Source of the DNA: Dryococelus australis
Lineage: Eukaryota; Arthropoda; Insecta; Phasmatodea; Phasmatidae
NCBI GenBank assembly: GCA_029891345.1
Contig: CM056993.1
Location: 229,801,265 to 229,865,264, forward strand
Length of the DNA: 64,000 bases
Direction of reading: 5' to 3'
Positions 22,923-34,852 of the stretch are shown in pieces. The notes beneath the pieces were generated by a model that made no database searches, was not told the DNA's origin, and worked only from the letters and a program-made list of their open reading frames with translations. The stretch's first letter is position 1, and every line of letters starts with the position of its first letter. A program made the position numbers and the translations under genes.

Positions 22923-22923
22923 C

Positions 22924-23392
22924 TATTTTATTTCTTTTCCCATGAAATGTGATGACTCATTGGGGAAGGGCAATGTATGATCATGAATTTGATGTCATAC
23001 ATCTGCAGAAATAGCATTTGTACTCGATTTACCATGTAAATCTCTGGGTGATTTTCCCTGTTTTAAAAGTGTTAAACGATAAACCCTCTTACGTGTTACA
23101 CCATGAACTTGCTAAAATGCAGTTTTATGAACTCGAACATGACGCAAATCACAAAGTACATGATACTTCGCAGAGATATATTTAGGTTTTTCAATAGTAG
23201 TATCTTCCCTAGAACGTTTCCTGCTCACATCATCCTTTTCTATCAGCCGTTGTAGGTGTAAATCCTGCTCATCCTTTGTGCTCATTCCATTGAATGTTTT
23301 CATGAATTGTAGCATTTCTTCATATGTAACATCAACCAGACAGCCGTGTCGACATCTGTTGAAGGAGTTCAATACCTTATTAGACCTCAATT
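22924..23392 (-). pseudogene. DUF7869-type transposon-derived protein, N-terminal part
   Basis: Minus strand from about 23390: CRHGCLVDVTYEEMLQFMK, FNGMSTKDEQDLHLQRLIEK, RKRSREDTTIEKPKYISAKY, KTAF then HGVTREGL. After a frameshifted stretch it reads FPNESSHFMGKEIK, ending exactly at the LTR edge (about 22924-22926). The family normally continues with the YLDAKLS block found on the other side of the LTR element, so one gene was split by that insertion. Confidence 0.72.
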
Positions 23393-23999
23393 ATTATATA
23401 CAACAACAAATTACTTACGACAGGACGTGTAATAATGTTGCATTCCGAAATTGGCCAGTATTCCATTTTTGACAAATCTGAAATCACAAGCTATTTTAAA
23501 TGCCACAGATCAGGAGCAAGTAACACTCAGAGGTTGTCCTGTTGGCTGCAGTATGTGTATATTAACCTATCTCAACACTCGTGAACGTGTTACTGTGTGT
23601 GACCATCTGTTGCACCATTTTACAAAACTTTCCTAGTAAGTGGGATGACACGCTTCCACGATTACAGTCCATTGAAAGTATGTTCACGTTTTCCTTTCTT
23701 TTCTTTCCAGGTACTGATTACATAGGCTATCGTATGGCTATATGTAAAGAAAACCACTGCCATGTGTCTTCAATATTTAACTATGAAATTATTTATGTTT
23801 TTCAGTTGTCCAAAGACATAGTGTTATGCGCTCGCTGCTTCGCACCATGCATGAGTGAGTGGAGTGAAGGACAGCAGTTATACAATAGCCGCAGCAGCAA
23901 ATCAAAGGAATGTTTTGAATGAACAGGCAAGCGATAGGCTGGTGGCCAATAAACTTATCACATCTCGTGCATCACTGACCCTAAAAAGCTTATGTTTCT

Positions 24000-24860
24000 C
24001 CATTTTTCACATAGAAATGTCATCATCACCATTACTTTTCGCACTATGCACAAAATTTGAAAATTCTCGCTCAGGAGAAATTTCAGGCTCCTTTCCAGAG
24101 GTGGATGAGCTAATAAAATTCTTGCAGTTACGAGCAGCTAGAATGGAGAGTGCCCATGATGTTGGGGTAAAAAATAGGTCTACTCCAGTTCAAAATACAG
24201 TCAGGTCAACCCACAACAAAACTGTGCTACTTTCTAACTCTGTCGGCTCCGGCTAAATGTGTGTGTTGTCACCAGATGTCCCATTCTATTGATCGATGTC
24301 CAGACTTTCTGAGTGAATGTCTAAATGAGAGGTAGTAGTTTGTGCGCAGCAAACGACTGTGTTTCAGTTGTTTCGGGTCTGCTCACATGGTAGCTAATTG
24401 TTCTTCACAGCATACGTGCAGTCAGTGTTGGCAGAAACACCACTCGTTACATGTAGATCAAATGTCTAATGAAGGGTCTTCAGAATCAGTTTCAGAGGCA
24501 ACCTTCCATTCACCAACAAATATTGTACCTGATATTCAATCTCAGAACTCAACATTTGTTGGCCTTTCAGCACGTAAATGTTCTCATACCACTGTGTTGT
24601 TGTCGACTGCACTAGTTAGGATTCAGGATGCACAGGGTCAGTACTACAACTGTTGGGCAATATTAGATAGTGAGGCACAAGGAAATTTTGTCACTGAAAA
24701 TCTGGCTCGAAAATTGTGTCTGCCTTGTTCCCAGAGTATTGACCAATTATCTGGCTTGTCTCAATGCCATGTTAAAGTTCATAGTATTGTCACTACTACG
24801 ATTGCACCGGTTGCCGCTCACTCATCTTTAGCCCCTCAGTCATTGCTAGTTGTTTCATAA
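24000..24860 (+). pseudogene. BEL/Pao gag and protease region
   Basis: FPEVDELIKFLQLRAARMES (about 24093-24152) resembles the end of the DUF1759 gag domain. The Cys/His cluster RLCFSCFGSAHMVANCSSQH with CSQCWQKHHSLHVD (from about 24354) is the BEL zinc-finger segment. ALVRIQDAQGQYYNCWAILD then SEAQGNFVTENLARKL (about 24610-24720) is the DUF1758 retropepsin, with DSEAQ in place of the usual DSGSQ. Confidence 0.8.
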
Positions 24861-24869
24861 TTCACCCAT

Positions 24870-26310
24870 TTACTGCCTCCTACTTAAGTGGACATGGGTA
24901 TTCGGCAAAAGATTTGCTCTCTTCCACGTGTTGATCCGGCATTCAACACCCCTGGAATGGTAGATCTCATTTTGGGTGCAGAGACTTTTTCCGGGGTTCT
25001 CATGGGAGGCAAATTCAGTCTGGGAGAAGGTTTGCCAGTTGCACTTGAAACTGAGTTTGGCTGGATTTTGATGGGAAAATGTCCAGAAGCAGCATCTCAT
25101 ACGATGGGGTGAATGAGCCCACCCACTGCCGTATTGTGTGTGACCTCATTGGAAGCAACACTAAAAAAATTCTGGGAGTTGGTAGAGCCCCTGTTGTTAA
25201 GCAATCCTCCCCTGATGATTTGGCATGTGGAACACATTATGTAGATTCATATCGGCTCCCCTGTGGACGCTGTGGGGTATGTATGTCTTCCCTTTCGTGA
25301 AGAGGTGGTTCCAGGGTACTCTGTGATGGTTGCTGAGAGACGATAAAATCACTGGAACGCCGCCTCCTCACTCAACCTGATATTCGTTGCATTTATGGGG
25401 AGGTCATGGAAGAATATAAAAGCCTGCAGCACTTGGAACGGTGGCATGGACAGCAGACACAAGAACCAGGAGTGTACTGCATTCATCGTGAAGTGCTGAA
25501 GTCCACTAGTTCAACAACAAAACTCAGAGTAGTTTTCGTTGCTAGTACTAAACCGCCCCATGGACATTCATTGAATGACTGTTTGTTTTCTGGTCTCAAG
25601 CTTCAGGCTGACATCACTGACATTATTTGTAAATTTAGGACCCCCCTCAGTAGTCTTCTGTTGTGATATGAAGCAAGTGTATCGGCAGATCCTTGTACAT
25701 CCAAATGACCGAAAATATCAGTTGATCCTGTGGCGCCCTGACCCTGCACAGGAATTACAGATCTTTCAGTTGAACACTGTGACTTTTGGTGTAAAATGCT
25801 CCCCTTTTTTGACAATACGAACACTGCACCAGTTGGCTGAGGATGAAGGTAACCCATACCCCCATGCCTCAAAGGTACTGAGAAATGAAACTTTCGTTGA
25901 TGACGTCACTGTAGCTGCCTCCCTTGAAGATGCTCTGCTCTTGCAGAAGGAGCTGATTTGAGTTATTGAAAAACGGTGGGTTTGAGCTCTGCGAATGGGT
26001 AACTAACAGGCCTGAACTGTTGGAAGGGTTATCCAAAGCAGATTGTGAAATGCTCACGTTTCAGGATTCTACTCAATCATATGGTGTTCTTGGAATTCAG
26101 TGGCAGGTTACCAATGACACTTTCGCTTACTGTGTGGATAATATATCAGAAGTGAATTCCAAACGAGCTGTTCTGTCGTACATTGCTAGAATATTTGATC
26201 CATTGGGATGGCTCTCTCCTATTATGATGTGGGCGAAAGTATTCATGCAGTTGTGGCTGCAGGGACTGGCTTGTGATGATCCACTACCATCATCTTTCTG
26301 TCAGGAATAG
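24870..26310 (+). pseudogene. BEL/Pao reverse transcriptase
   Basis: The linker PAFNTPGMVDLILGAETFSG and GLPVALETEFGWILMGKC (about 24930-25080) precedes the RT. RT blocks: TKLRVVFVASTKPPHGHSLN (from 25520), LFSGLKLQADITDII, DMKQVYRQILVHPNDRKYQL (from 25667), FGVKCSPFLTIRTL (from about 25786) and FVDDVTVAASLEDALLLQKE (from 25891) with the catalytic DD. The connection region LSYIARIFDPLGWLSPIMMW (about 26176-26235) follows. Multiple frameshifts. Confidence 0.88.
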
Positions 26311-26369
26311 CAGCAGTTTTCCTTGACACTCTCAGCAGTGCACATCAGCTTTCCATACCTTGTCCCTTT

Positions 26370-27030
26370 GCCTGTCCTAAGGCTATAGACTTGCAACTGC
26401 ATGGCTTTTCAGATGCATCCGAAAAGGACTATTGAGCTGTGGTGTATCTCCGCTCTGTCAGTGCAAGTGAGCAAATTACGGTCAGTATAGTGATTGCCAA
26501 GACCAAAGTTGCTCCTCTGAAATGTGTCTCTCTACCTTGCCTTGAATTATGCGGTGCCCACCTCTTATCAAGGTTTTTTATCTCATTGTCGGCAGCTTCT
26601 TGAGCAGGCCTATAAAAAATTATCAGTGAATGCATGGTCAGACTCAAGTGTAACACTTGCTTGGATCAAAAGTCCCCCCATTATCCTCAAGACCTATGTT
26701 ACTAATAGTCACTCAGATTCAAGAATGGACATCTTCAAACATGTGGTATCACGTACGTTCCACTGATAAGCCTGCTGACTTTGCCTTGCGAGGTTTGTTA
26801 CCAAAACAATTGACCCCCGAGCACGTATGGTGGTCCGGACCCAGGTGGTTGGTACTTCCTACTTCTCATTGGCCAGAACCCGAATTCCCATTGATACCCT
26901 TGCAGGACTTGCCCGATGTGAAACCACTTGATTCAGCATCATTAATTGTTACTGGTCCAGCTACTTTATTGTCACTGTTTGAAACCTTTTCCTCATGGTT
27001 GAAGCTACAACACACAGTTGCATAGATCAT
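26370..27030 (+). pseudogene. BEL/Pao RNase H-like region
   Basis: HGFSDASEKDY (about 26401-26433), then TKVAPLKCVSLPCLELCGAH with frameshifts and AWSDSSVTLAWIKSPP (about 26633-26680) follow the BEL RNase H order. KHVVSR...STDKPADFALRG and WWSGPRWLVLPTSHWPEPEF (to about 26890) are the usual linker to integrase. Confidence 0.8.
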
Positions 27031-27129
27031 GAGATTCTTCTACCGAACTAAAGGAGTGCATTGCTGTGAAGGTCCTCTGACTCCTGCTGAAATCACCCAG
27101 GCTACTCACTGAATTCGTTGGATGATCCA

Positions 27130-28468
27130 ACAAACCACCTTTCAGAAGGAAATTTAATTGCTACACCAAAGGAAACCATGCTCACCTTGCATCCAGCGCT
27201 TGTTGCCCTTTCTTGACTTGTGGGGGTTAATCAGGACAAGCAGGCGTCTAGAAAACTCGTCACTGCCTGATAGCACCAAACACCCTATCATACTCCCCCA
27301 TGATAACCAAGTAGTCAAGCTGTTGGTCAACCATTACCACTTGGCATTTTTACATGCTGGCCCCCAATGTTAGCAGCAATGTTACCAGCAATGTTAGCCC
27401 AGAAATTTTGGATTTTGTTTGCTAGAAACCTGGTTCGGTCGTGTGTCCATAAATGCATAAAATTTTTTTGATGCAAACCTAACTTTACTACTCAGCTCAT
27501 GAGTGATCTTCCCACAGCTCGGGTTACACTCAGCCCTCCTTTTACTTGCGCTGGAGAAGATTTCACAGGTTTCTTCACCATTAGGCTCAGCAAATTGCGG
27601 CAAGCACGTACTCAGAAAGCCTATATTTGTGTGTTCATCTGTTTCTCCACCAATGCAGTACACTTAGAGATTGTGTCTGACTTGACTATGGAAGCCTTCT
27701 TAACAACTCTCTCAACTGTTTTGTTGCTCGTAGAGGTATCTGCTCAGATTTGTACTCTGACTGTGACACTAATTTTGTGGGTACAGCTTCCCAGTTGCAA
27801 AAAAGTGGCAGAATTTCCATAGATCAGATGACTTCCGAGAGGCTATTCTATGTTTTTCCCTGTCTCATCACATCAACTTTCATTTCAACCTACCTGCAGT
27901 TCCACATCAAGGTGGTATTTGAGAAACTGCAGTGAAATCAGCAAAGACTGTTTTGAGGAGAGTAATGGGAAACCAAATATTGCCCTTCGAAGAGCTCACT
28001 ACAGTCGCTACCCGTGTGGAAGCAGCATTAAATTCATGTCCACTGACTCCCCTATCTAACGATCCTACTGATCTTATGGCCCTCACTCCAGGACACTTTT
28101 TGATTGGGAGACCACTCCTGACATTCCCAGAGGAAGACTATACACACAACAATATCAACCACCCCCAGCGATGGAGATTAGTACACGCCATCAGCCCGCA
28201 CTTCTGGAAGAGGTGGCATCGTGAGTACCTCTACACAATGCAGAGTCGTGGAAAATGGACTATCCTGCAGATGAACCTGGCGCCTGGTGATCTTGTCCTT
28301 GTGCAAAACAATAGTGTTCCTCCATTATGTTTGTGCATGGCTCAAGTGGTGGAAGTCTTTTCGGGTAAGGACAACTTGGTAAGGGTGGCCAGAATCAAGA
28401 CAGCGAATGGCGAATTGGTGCGTCCGGTGAATAAGCTCTATTTGCTCCCTCTGGAAACTGTGAACTAA
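27130..28468 (+). pseudogene. BEL/Pao integrase with DUF5641 C-terminal domain
   Basis: The zinc-binding region HPIILPHDNQVVKLLVNHYH with LAFLHAGPQ (27281-27370) and the core PFTCAGEDFTGFF...TNAVHLEIVSDLT...LYSDCDTNFVG (27535-27780) are in different frames. The last open piece, 27932-28468, is well preserved. It runs from AALNSCPLTPLS, LTPGHFLIGRPL, RWRLVHAISPHFWKRWHREY and PPLCLCMAQVVEVFSGKDNL to VRPVNKLYLLPLE, then TAA. This is the DUF5641 domain that ends BEL/Pao pol. Confidence 0.88.
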
Positions 28469-28554
28469 CCTGTTGCTGTTCAAGTGTGTGTAATTATTTG
28501 TAAAATAGTCATTTTAGGCAGGTGGAAAATGTTGTGTACATTCTATGAGTATTT

Positions 28555-28583
28555 TGTGTGTGTGTGTGTGTGTGTATATATAT
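28555..28583. repeat. (TG)n(TA)n microsatellite
   Basis: About eleven TG units followed by TATATATA, just after the BEL end. Confidence 0.9.
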
Positions 28584-29470
28584 CTGTGGGGTGATTTTTC
28601 AAAAGTTTGGTTCAAAAAGTGTGAATATACCGTTAATGTACTATACCAGTGTTCCCCTCAAAAAAATTTTTATTAATAAGAACAGTTTACTTTTCAAATA
28701 GCATACTAAAATTAAATTTAATAACTTTGTATGTGGGAAATGTTTCTTGCTAGCCATTGCTTACACCGCACAGCTCTCACTTTTTAAATTCATGTTAGGC
28801 CTGATTACAAAATAAATATATTAATTTTGTAAAAAATGTTCAAGTGAAAGATTTATTAAATCAAAAATGGAATACTTTAATATTAATAACAGTATTATAT
28901 GTTTGTGGATATTGTTTATTTAAAAAAAAAACAAGAAAATTTGTGATTTTCCATCTACTTTTTGTTGTTCGCTCTTCCCTCAATGTGTGCTAGACTACTT
29001 GCACAGTGCATGTTCTAGGGATCCAAGGGATAAGGGAAAGGTTAGTAAAGAAGTCCTTGTTCCATCACACACACTCATGCATGCATGCATGCATGTACAC
29101 CCACACAGTATGCATGCGGTTGTATCTATTTCTTTTTCCCTGTGTTAACTTCAGGACCTATACTTATTGTTGTGCCTTGTACACAAAGTCATGCATCTTT
29201 GAGCTGGCGATGAGGTGTGTATGCTAGGGCACAAGAGTGTCAACACATTATACTCTTCCAAATATGCACTGTTCATCAATGTATGGCTTGAATAAAATTC
29301 ATAATCTGTACCTACAGTTCTAAGAATTTATTTATATCTATTTATTATGTATGATATTCACTATTTTAATAATTGTAAATGTACTTTTTTAAGGTACTTC
29401 TCTTTGTGTTTATGGCATGGTTAAGGCAAGAATAAAGACATGTTTTTAATGAAGTATGAATTATTTATAG
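28584..29470. other. AT-rich non-coding stretch, possibly intron
   Basis: No gene recognised. Contains a short (ATGC)n run at about 29076-29095. It ends in TTATTTATAG, a plausible splice acceptor for the exon at 29471. Confidence 0.4.
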
Positions 29471-29737
29471 GTTAAGGAACGAGGTAAAGATGTCCGAACA
29501 GCCTACAAAGAGTTTCGATCCATATTCAAAGACTCGCAGAGTCATTCGGCCCTGCATTCTGATGACTTGGATCGATACAGGGAGCAGAATGATAAACCAA
29601 GGTCCGCTCCTTCGTCACCAATTCAGAAGCGACGGCCACACACCACGTACGTTCCCAAACCAATAGCAGTAGCATCCTTCCGCAAGGAGTCGCTGCTGCA
29701 AAGGAAGACTTCGGCAGGTGACATGAAGTACGGTTAA
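29471..29737 (+). CDS. probable terminal coding exon of an unidentified host gene
   Basis: An acceptor-like TTATTTATAG is followed by an uninterrupted 88-codon frame ending in TAA (29735-29737). The peptide opens VKERGKDVRTAYKEFRSIFK, continues SALHSDDLDRYREQNDKP, and has RSAPSSPIQKRRPHTTYVPK and ASFRKESLLQRKTSAGDMKY near the end. It is rich in Ser/Pro/Lys/Arg, has no ATG start, and its codon use is GC-richer than the surrounding DNA, unlike the transposon remnants. The composition suggests a disordered C-terminal tail with possible phosphorylation sites. I do not recognise the protein. Earlier exons would lie upstream, with transposon-filled DNA as intron, possibly before the window. The first codon's phase is assumed. 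Confidence 0.55.
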   Translation, partial: VKERGKDVRTAYKEFRSIFKDSQSHSALHSDDLDRYREQNDKPRSAPSSPIQKRRPHTTYVPKPIAVASFRKESLLQRKTSAGDMKYG

Positions 29738-30540
29738 TTGTATACTGCACTTTCATTTTGTAATTCATATCATAGTGGAATAATTAAATGTCAAGGAACA
29801 GTACAGCTCCTGAAATATAACTTAGTGGTTGATGTCCACTGATTGATTTTATGTTATGAATAAGTTGTATCGTGTTATTTGGAAAAATCACGTTAGTTAA
29901 AAATATGATTTTAGATGGTAGCAATTCCAAAAGTAAATATTGTTTACTCTTTCAAGTATGATTTCAGGTTACTATGGATAGAAGACATATGTGAGGATTT
30001 TATGAATTCTGCAAAATTAAGTTCACAACTAGTGGTGTACCAATTTGTATTGATTACTGATTATAAAACCAATATTTGGTTTATAATAATTTAGTTAAGT
30101 ATTGATAATGAATAGACCAATTTCTCACAGCTTGAGTTCAGTCTGGAATGAACCTAGAACCTTATGTATACAATTTGTTACCTCATGACCAGCCTCCTTC
30201 AGTACAAAAAATGAAATAGCATACAATAATACATAATGTGTTTAAATTTATTGGAAACTAACTGTTACCTGCAGCTTCATCTGCGTGCAAAAATGCAAAC
30301 CTTAATTATGTTTTTTTTTTTTTTTTTTAATTAAAAGAAGGGATGTCTCAATATTACAACGTTGATAGATACTCTGATTCTCCCACCAACCAGCGCCTAC
30401 TTAAATCGTTGAATTTCTAACAGATACTAATGATGCCATTAATAAATTTATTTCAATAGTGACGAGGACCAAATCCTAGCATCCTGCTTATATTACTAAT
30501 TAAATGATCTCTGTGATGAAGAAAAAATTATTTTGAATCA
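29738..30540. other. non-coding; 3' UTR candidate, poly-T run and a LINE scrap
   Basis: Follows the exon's stop codon. Contains 18 consecutive T at 30311-30328 and, at 30395-30480 on the plus strand, a fragment of the same LINE ORF2 found inverted at 37920-38010. Confidence 0.5.
30395..30530 (+). repeat. plus-strand fragment of LINE ORF2, inverted relative to the array
   Basis: AATTTCTAACAGATACTAAT then GATGCCATTAATAAATTTAT and GACCAAATCC match the reverse complement of 37930-38010 in copy C almost word for word. It abuts the minus-strand copy A at ~30541. Confidence 0.75.
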
Positions 30541-31419
30541 ATTATAACTCTGGTTTAGAAAGCGGTGAGCCACTTTCCGTTGAAGCCTTTGTGCTGCATC
30601 TGCGTACCTCCACAAAGCCATCCACGTCAGCAGGCAGATGTTTACTTGTGACAAGCTGATGTTGGGTTGTGTTCACGCAAGGTAGCAACGTGTCCTTGTC
30701 ATATGTTTCATCATTTTGAGAGTTTTCAACAGAATCAGGAATAGTGTCAAGATTTTTACTCACTGTTTCATTATACTTTTTTTAACATTAAAGTGGGCAA
30801 CACTGCCAGCTGAGCACACTGAACACACTTTTTTTTTTATCTTTTTCATTCAAACTTTGAACACTTTCAATCAAAGCACCTAATAAATAATTATCTTTTT
30901 AAGGTTATGGACCTCCTTGGTTAAAACATTTTTTTTCCACACGGAGAACCTCGAGTGCTTTTGAACTTTGACCCATTTTCACTGAGTTTTTTCAGAGAAT
31001 TCTTCTAGTTTCTCTCCTTCACTATCAACTAACGTTACCTTCAAACTTCAAAACATAGTTTTTATGGCCAGATAAATTAGTTTTATCTACTGCACCATTG
31101 TTTTTCGTACTCTTTTTTTGGTGAAAAATTAAACATTTCTAACTCATCGCTACAATTTATGCATATAAAGTCTTCAGGTTCACAAGCCACAGTCACACAT
31201 TCAGCATGAAATAGCGCCTCACAAGTCCCGGAACACTTCACAAATTTCTGTTTTCCATAAAACGGTTTCCTACAAATTTTACATAAATCCAAGCTTGGGG
31301 CATATGAAAACCCCTGAAGTCCAAAATATCTAAATCTTCCAACACTTTAAACACTTAAAGTGAATGCTTTACAGGAGCAATGGTAGAACACATCTACATC
31401 CTTCAAGTGCTGGTGCCAT
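30541..31419 (-). mobile_element. LINE copy A, 5' fragment with ORF1 remnant
   Basis: Starts with ATGGCACCAGCACTTG (minus, from 31419) after the tail of copy E. ORF1 opens with a PHD-like finger: CKICRKPFYGKQKFVKCSGT then CEALFHAECV and FICINCSDELEMFNFSPKK (31292-31100). After a gap comes PADVDGFVEVRRCSTKAST (to 30542). Everything downstream (ORF2, tail) is missing, and an inverted ORF2 scrap follows instead. Confidence 0.8.
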
Positions 31420-31796
31420 AGTAATAATAATTTTATTTAATTATTTATTTATTTATTTATTTATTTAATGCGTAATGTGCCACCCAACAGTATAGACCAA
31501 TTACTGGTGACACAACATAAAGGACAAGACAAACAAAAATTTCAAGACAAATACAAACCTTGAAAACATTACAAATAACAGACAAACAGTAACCTACTAC
31601 AAGTGGAGAAAAATAAAGATATTAACATTATAATCACAAGTTACTCATTGTCAACTATAAGATTTAAACATAGTTTAAAAAATATGGAAACAATCCCCTC
31701 TATTTGATTAAACGAAAATTATACTGACATATTATAATTTTTCTAATTATCCCTACTGACTACTATCGTACTTGTACACTACAGGAAAAGTTATTT
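31420..31796 (-). mobile_element. LINE copy E, 3' end only
   Basis: About 375 bp equivalent to the 3' UTR of copy B: TGTTTGTCTTGTCC...GGTGGCACATTACGC, then (TAAA)n and ATTATTATTAC. It is strongly 5'-truncated, as is usual for target-primed reverse transcription, and sits between B's tail and A's 5' end. Confidence 0.75.
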
Positions 31797-32037
31797 TATT
31801 TCCCTAAAATAATAATAATTATTATTTATTTATTAATTTTATTAATTTATTTATAAGCTTAATGTGCCGCCCACTACATATACGTCACGTGACAGATATT
31901 ACAAAGACAAGCAACATTGAAAAACAGTAAGCAGACAGACAGAAAACAAAAACAGACAAAACTACCATCACCAAACACACACAAAACACATTAAAATAAT
32001 GAGAATACTCAAATAACTAATGATATTTAAAACCTAC

Positions 32038-34727
32038 TCATGATTGATTATTGCTAAAATGTTTGGAACGCTCAAAAAATGATATCTTTTTACCAATAAA
32101 GGGATCATAATTATTGAAATTTTTATTATAATGATTAAGGCATCTATTAACACTATATTTTTTTAAATTTTTCAGCTACAAAGGTATTCATATTTCTATG
32201 CCTATAACTTGGTATCCTAAGACCTGCAAAATTAATAATAGTAGAGCAAAAAAATAGAGATAAAAAAACATGGACTAAAAGTAAGGCATCTAAGATTTCT
32301 CGCCATAACTTAAGTGATTGCAGATTATGTATTGATAGTTCAATTCCATAGTTGAAATTTAGTTTATTTAAAGAATATCTGATGTACATTATTTTAAACA
32401 ACCATTTCTGAACATTTTCAATCCTAATAGTGTCTGTAGCTGTAATACAATTCCAGATAACAGAACCTTGTTCAAGTTTTGATGTAACTTATGCATTGTA
32501 CAAACATAATAAAGAATCGGAGGAAGAAGCTGAATAAGATATAAATTTAATTAAACCTAATGTCCTATTAGTACTACAGTACTTATTATATAATCAACAT
32601 GGTGATGAAAATACAACTTAGAATGTAGTATTACATCTAAATCATGTTTAAAATAAACCTTCTTTAATCACTAAATTATTGACATAATATTTAAATTTAA
32701 TAGGTTTTGTTTGTATAGTGAATGAGATTTGTACAATTTTAAGTTTAAATATATGGTGGTATCCTTACACCAAGCCAAAATTGCAGTGATATAATTTTGT
32801 AATTTTGTTCAATCATTTACATCTTTAATAATTTGGAATATCTTGAGCTCATCAGCAAACAATAGTGCTTTTGAATGCCTCAAAACAGTTATAGTGTCAC
32901 AATAAATTCAATTTACAAAGGGTTTGTCTAACACAAATACTAGTAATTTATCAACTTTAATTGAATGCTGACATGTATCAAAGGCTTTTTGGAGATCAAA
33001 ATACACATCATCAATTTAATTTCTATTTGTAATGTTACCGTGAATATCGTTAACGAAGTTAAAGAGATTCGTTGTAGATGTTTTAGCTACCTGAAAGCCA
33101 TGTTAGCATTTTGTAATGAAGTTGTTTCTATAAAAATTAAGGTACCTGTTGATAATTTTACCAAAAATCTTTGAAAAACCACATAGTTAAATATATTGGT
33201 TTATAATTATTCATGTCTTGTTTGATTCCCTTTTTAAAAATAGGCACCACAATAGCTTGTTTCTAAAGACTGGGATAAATGTTACTAGATAAACTAAAAT
33301 TAAAGATGTGTGTTAATACAGGAGTAAGAATTGGAGAGCAACCTTTAATTATAAAATTGGGAATACAATCAATTCCATTTGCTTGACTGATTTTGAGACT
33401 TTTAATAGCCCAGAGGACCATAGTTTGAAAGCTGAGTTTAATTATTTGAAGTATTGCTTTGTGGAATTTTGATCTGGGTTTTGTTAACATACACTTCAGA
33501 AAAATGTTTGGCAAACATATTTGTAAGGATTTCAGGTTTATTTACTATGCCAGAATTCGACGACAAATAAATTTTTTCGCTATATCCTTTCTTCATTACT
33601 TTTACATAGTTCCAAAATTTAGACAGATTCTTTTTCAACTCATTATTGATACTAGCTTGCCACGTAAGCTAAGCTTATCAATTAAAATTTTTTATTTAAC
33701 TGATCTTCTATATTGAGAAAAAATACAATAATTTTCCTCAGTTTTGTTTTTCTTATATAACCTAAAGAAATGTTCCTTCTTTTTTATTAATTTGATAAGT
33801 TGCTTGTTAAACAAAATTATAAATTTATTTTGAACAATATTCTTCATAGTTACATACAGATTTATTAAAAATTGTGAATTTATAGTTAAAAATTCAACCA
33901 TTTGATTAATATCATCCATACTATAGATAGGATTCCAGTCAAATAATTTAAAAGCTGTATACAGTGAGTAATAGTCACCATTCTTATAATTCCTTATCAA
34001 AGACAAGTTGTAACTACCTATGTTATCTTCAAATTCAATCTTACAATGACAATAGCGTGTAGGGTGATAATTTTCTTTGTCAACCAAAGAATCTATTGCT
34101 TGTTCTGCATTAATAAAAAGTTTGAAAAAACTAAATCTAACGATTCTGAAAAGGGTTTTGTAAAATGTAATTGGTCATGATTCAATAAACTGATTAACTG
34201 TAAAAGAATTTGACATTTTTGCTTAATGTAATAATGAACTATATTTTGGGTATGATTGGAATTCTAATATATGCCCAGAATATTAAAATCACCAACAATT
34301 AATATATTATGATCTGAATAATTTAAGTTTTGACTGTATAAAATAATCTTTTACTTCTGCAACAGATAAATATGGGGGAAGATATAAATTACCTGGAAGG
34401 ATTTTTTATTATTTACACCAGTTAACTCAATCCAGTTATTTTTTGACAACTTATATATTTGAACTGAGCAAGAAAAACTATTTGAGTTGACTGCTGTCAA
34501 AACCCCTCCACCTCTATCAAGTTAGTTTAATTGGAATCTCAATCTTTGCAATAAATACAATAATTATTAGAAAAATAATGTGACTTTATACTATTGCAAT
34601 TAAGCCATGTTTCAGTTAAACATATTATGGGATAGTCTACACTGTTTATATTTTGAGAGAATATTTGTGATTTTTTTGGAAGACCTCTCACATTTTGGTA
34701 GTAAATGCTAGTCATCTTTCCTAACAC
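32038..34727 (-). pseudogene. LINE copy B ORF2: endonuclease and reverse transcriptase
   Basis: Starts SIYYQNVRGLPKKSQIF and IICLTETWLNCNS (34720-34560), the N terminus of an apurinic-like endonuclease. The linker TKNKTEENYCIFSQYRR (about 33720) precedes the RT: AIKSLKISQANGIDCIPNFI (33400-33340), a degraded KAFDTCQHS block near 32970 and a degenerate FADELKIF at about 32860 in place of the FADD-type active site. The C terminus NNYDPFIGKKISFFERSKHF ends in TGA at 32038-32040. Many stops. Confidence 0.85.
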
Positions 34728-34852
34728 TCATTCAATGACAGTTTAGACACCTCCATTGTCCAGCATGGTTTAATTTATGACGGTGTCTGCTCCCCCAGGT
34801 GTCTGCTCCCCCAGCACCTCGGATGTTTTCGTTGACTGGTGGATGTCATCGG

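Larger units (their letters stand above)
18986..22923 (+). mobile_element. Gypsy-type LTR retrotransposon, internally deleted (non-autonomous)
   Basis: Two long LTRs flank a 2.2-kb interior with a tRNA-Leu-type primer site, a gag gene, the tail of the integrase region and a polypurine tract. Protease, reverse transcriptase, RNase H and the integrase core are absent, so it depends on another element. It sits inside the minus-strand DUF7869 gene. The expected target duplication is not clean: AATAC on the left and ACTAT on the right could both derive from AATAT. Confidence 0.9.
23640..28528 (+). mobile_element. BEL/Pao LTR retrotransposon, degenerate
   Basis: The gag-pol blocks of the BEL group occur in order on the plus strand with many frameshifts, ending with the DUF5641-type domain. 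A purine-rich GGCAGGTGGAAAA (28518-28529) followed by TGTTGTGTAC may mark the start of a 3' LTR, but no matching 5' LTR was found. Both outer edges are therefore approximate. The left flank 23393-23640 has nothing recognisable. Confidence 0.8.

Noticed and set aside
30311..30328. Poly-T as the poly-A tail of LINE copy A
   Set aside because: The family's tails are TAAA/TTA-type, and an inverted ORF2 scrap lies between.
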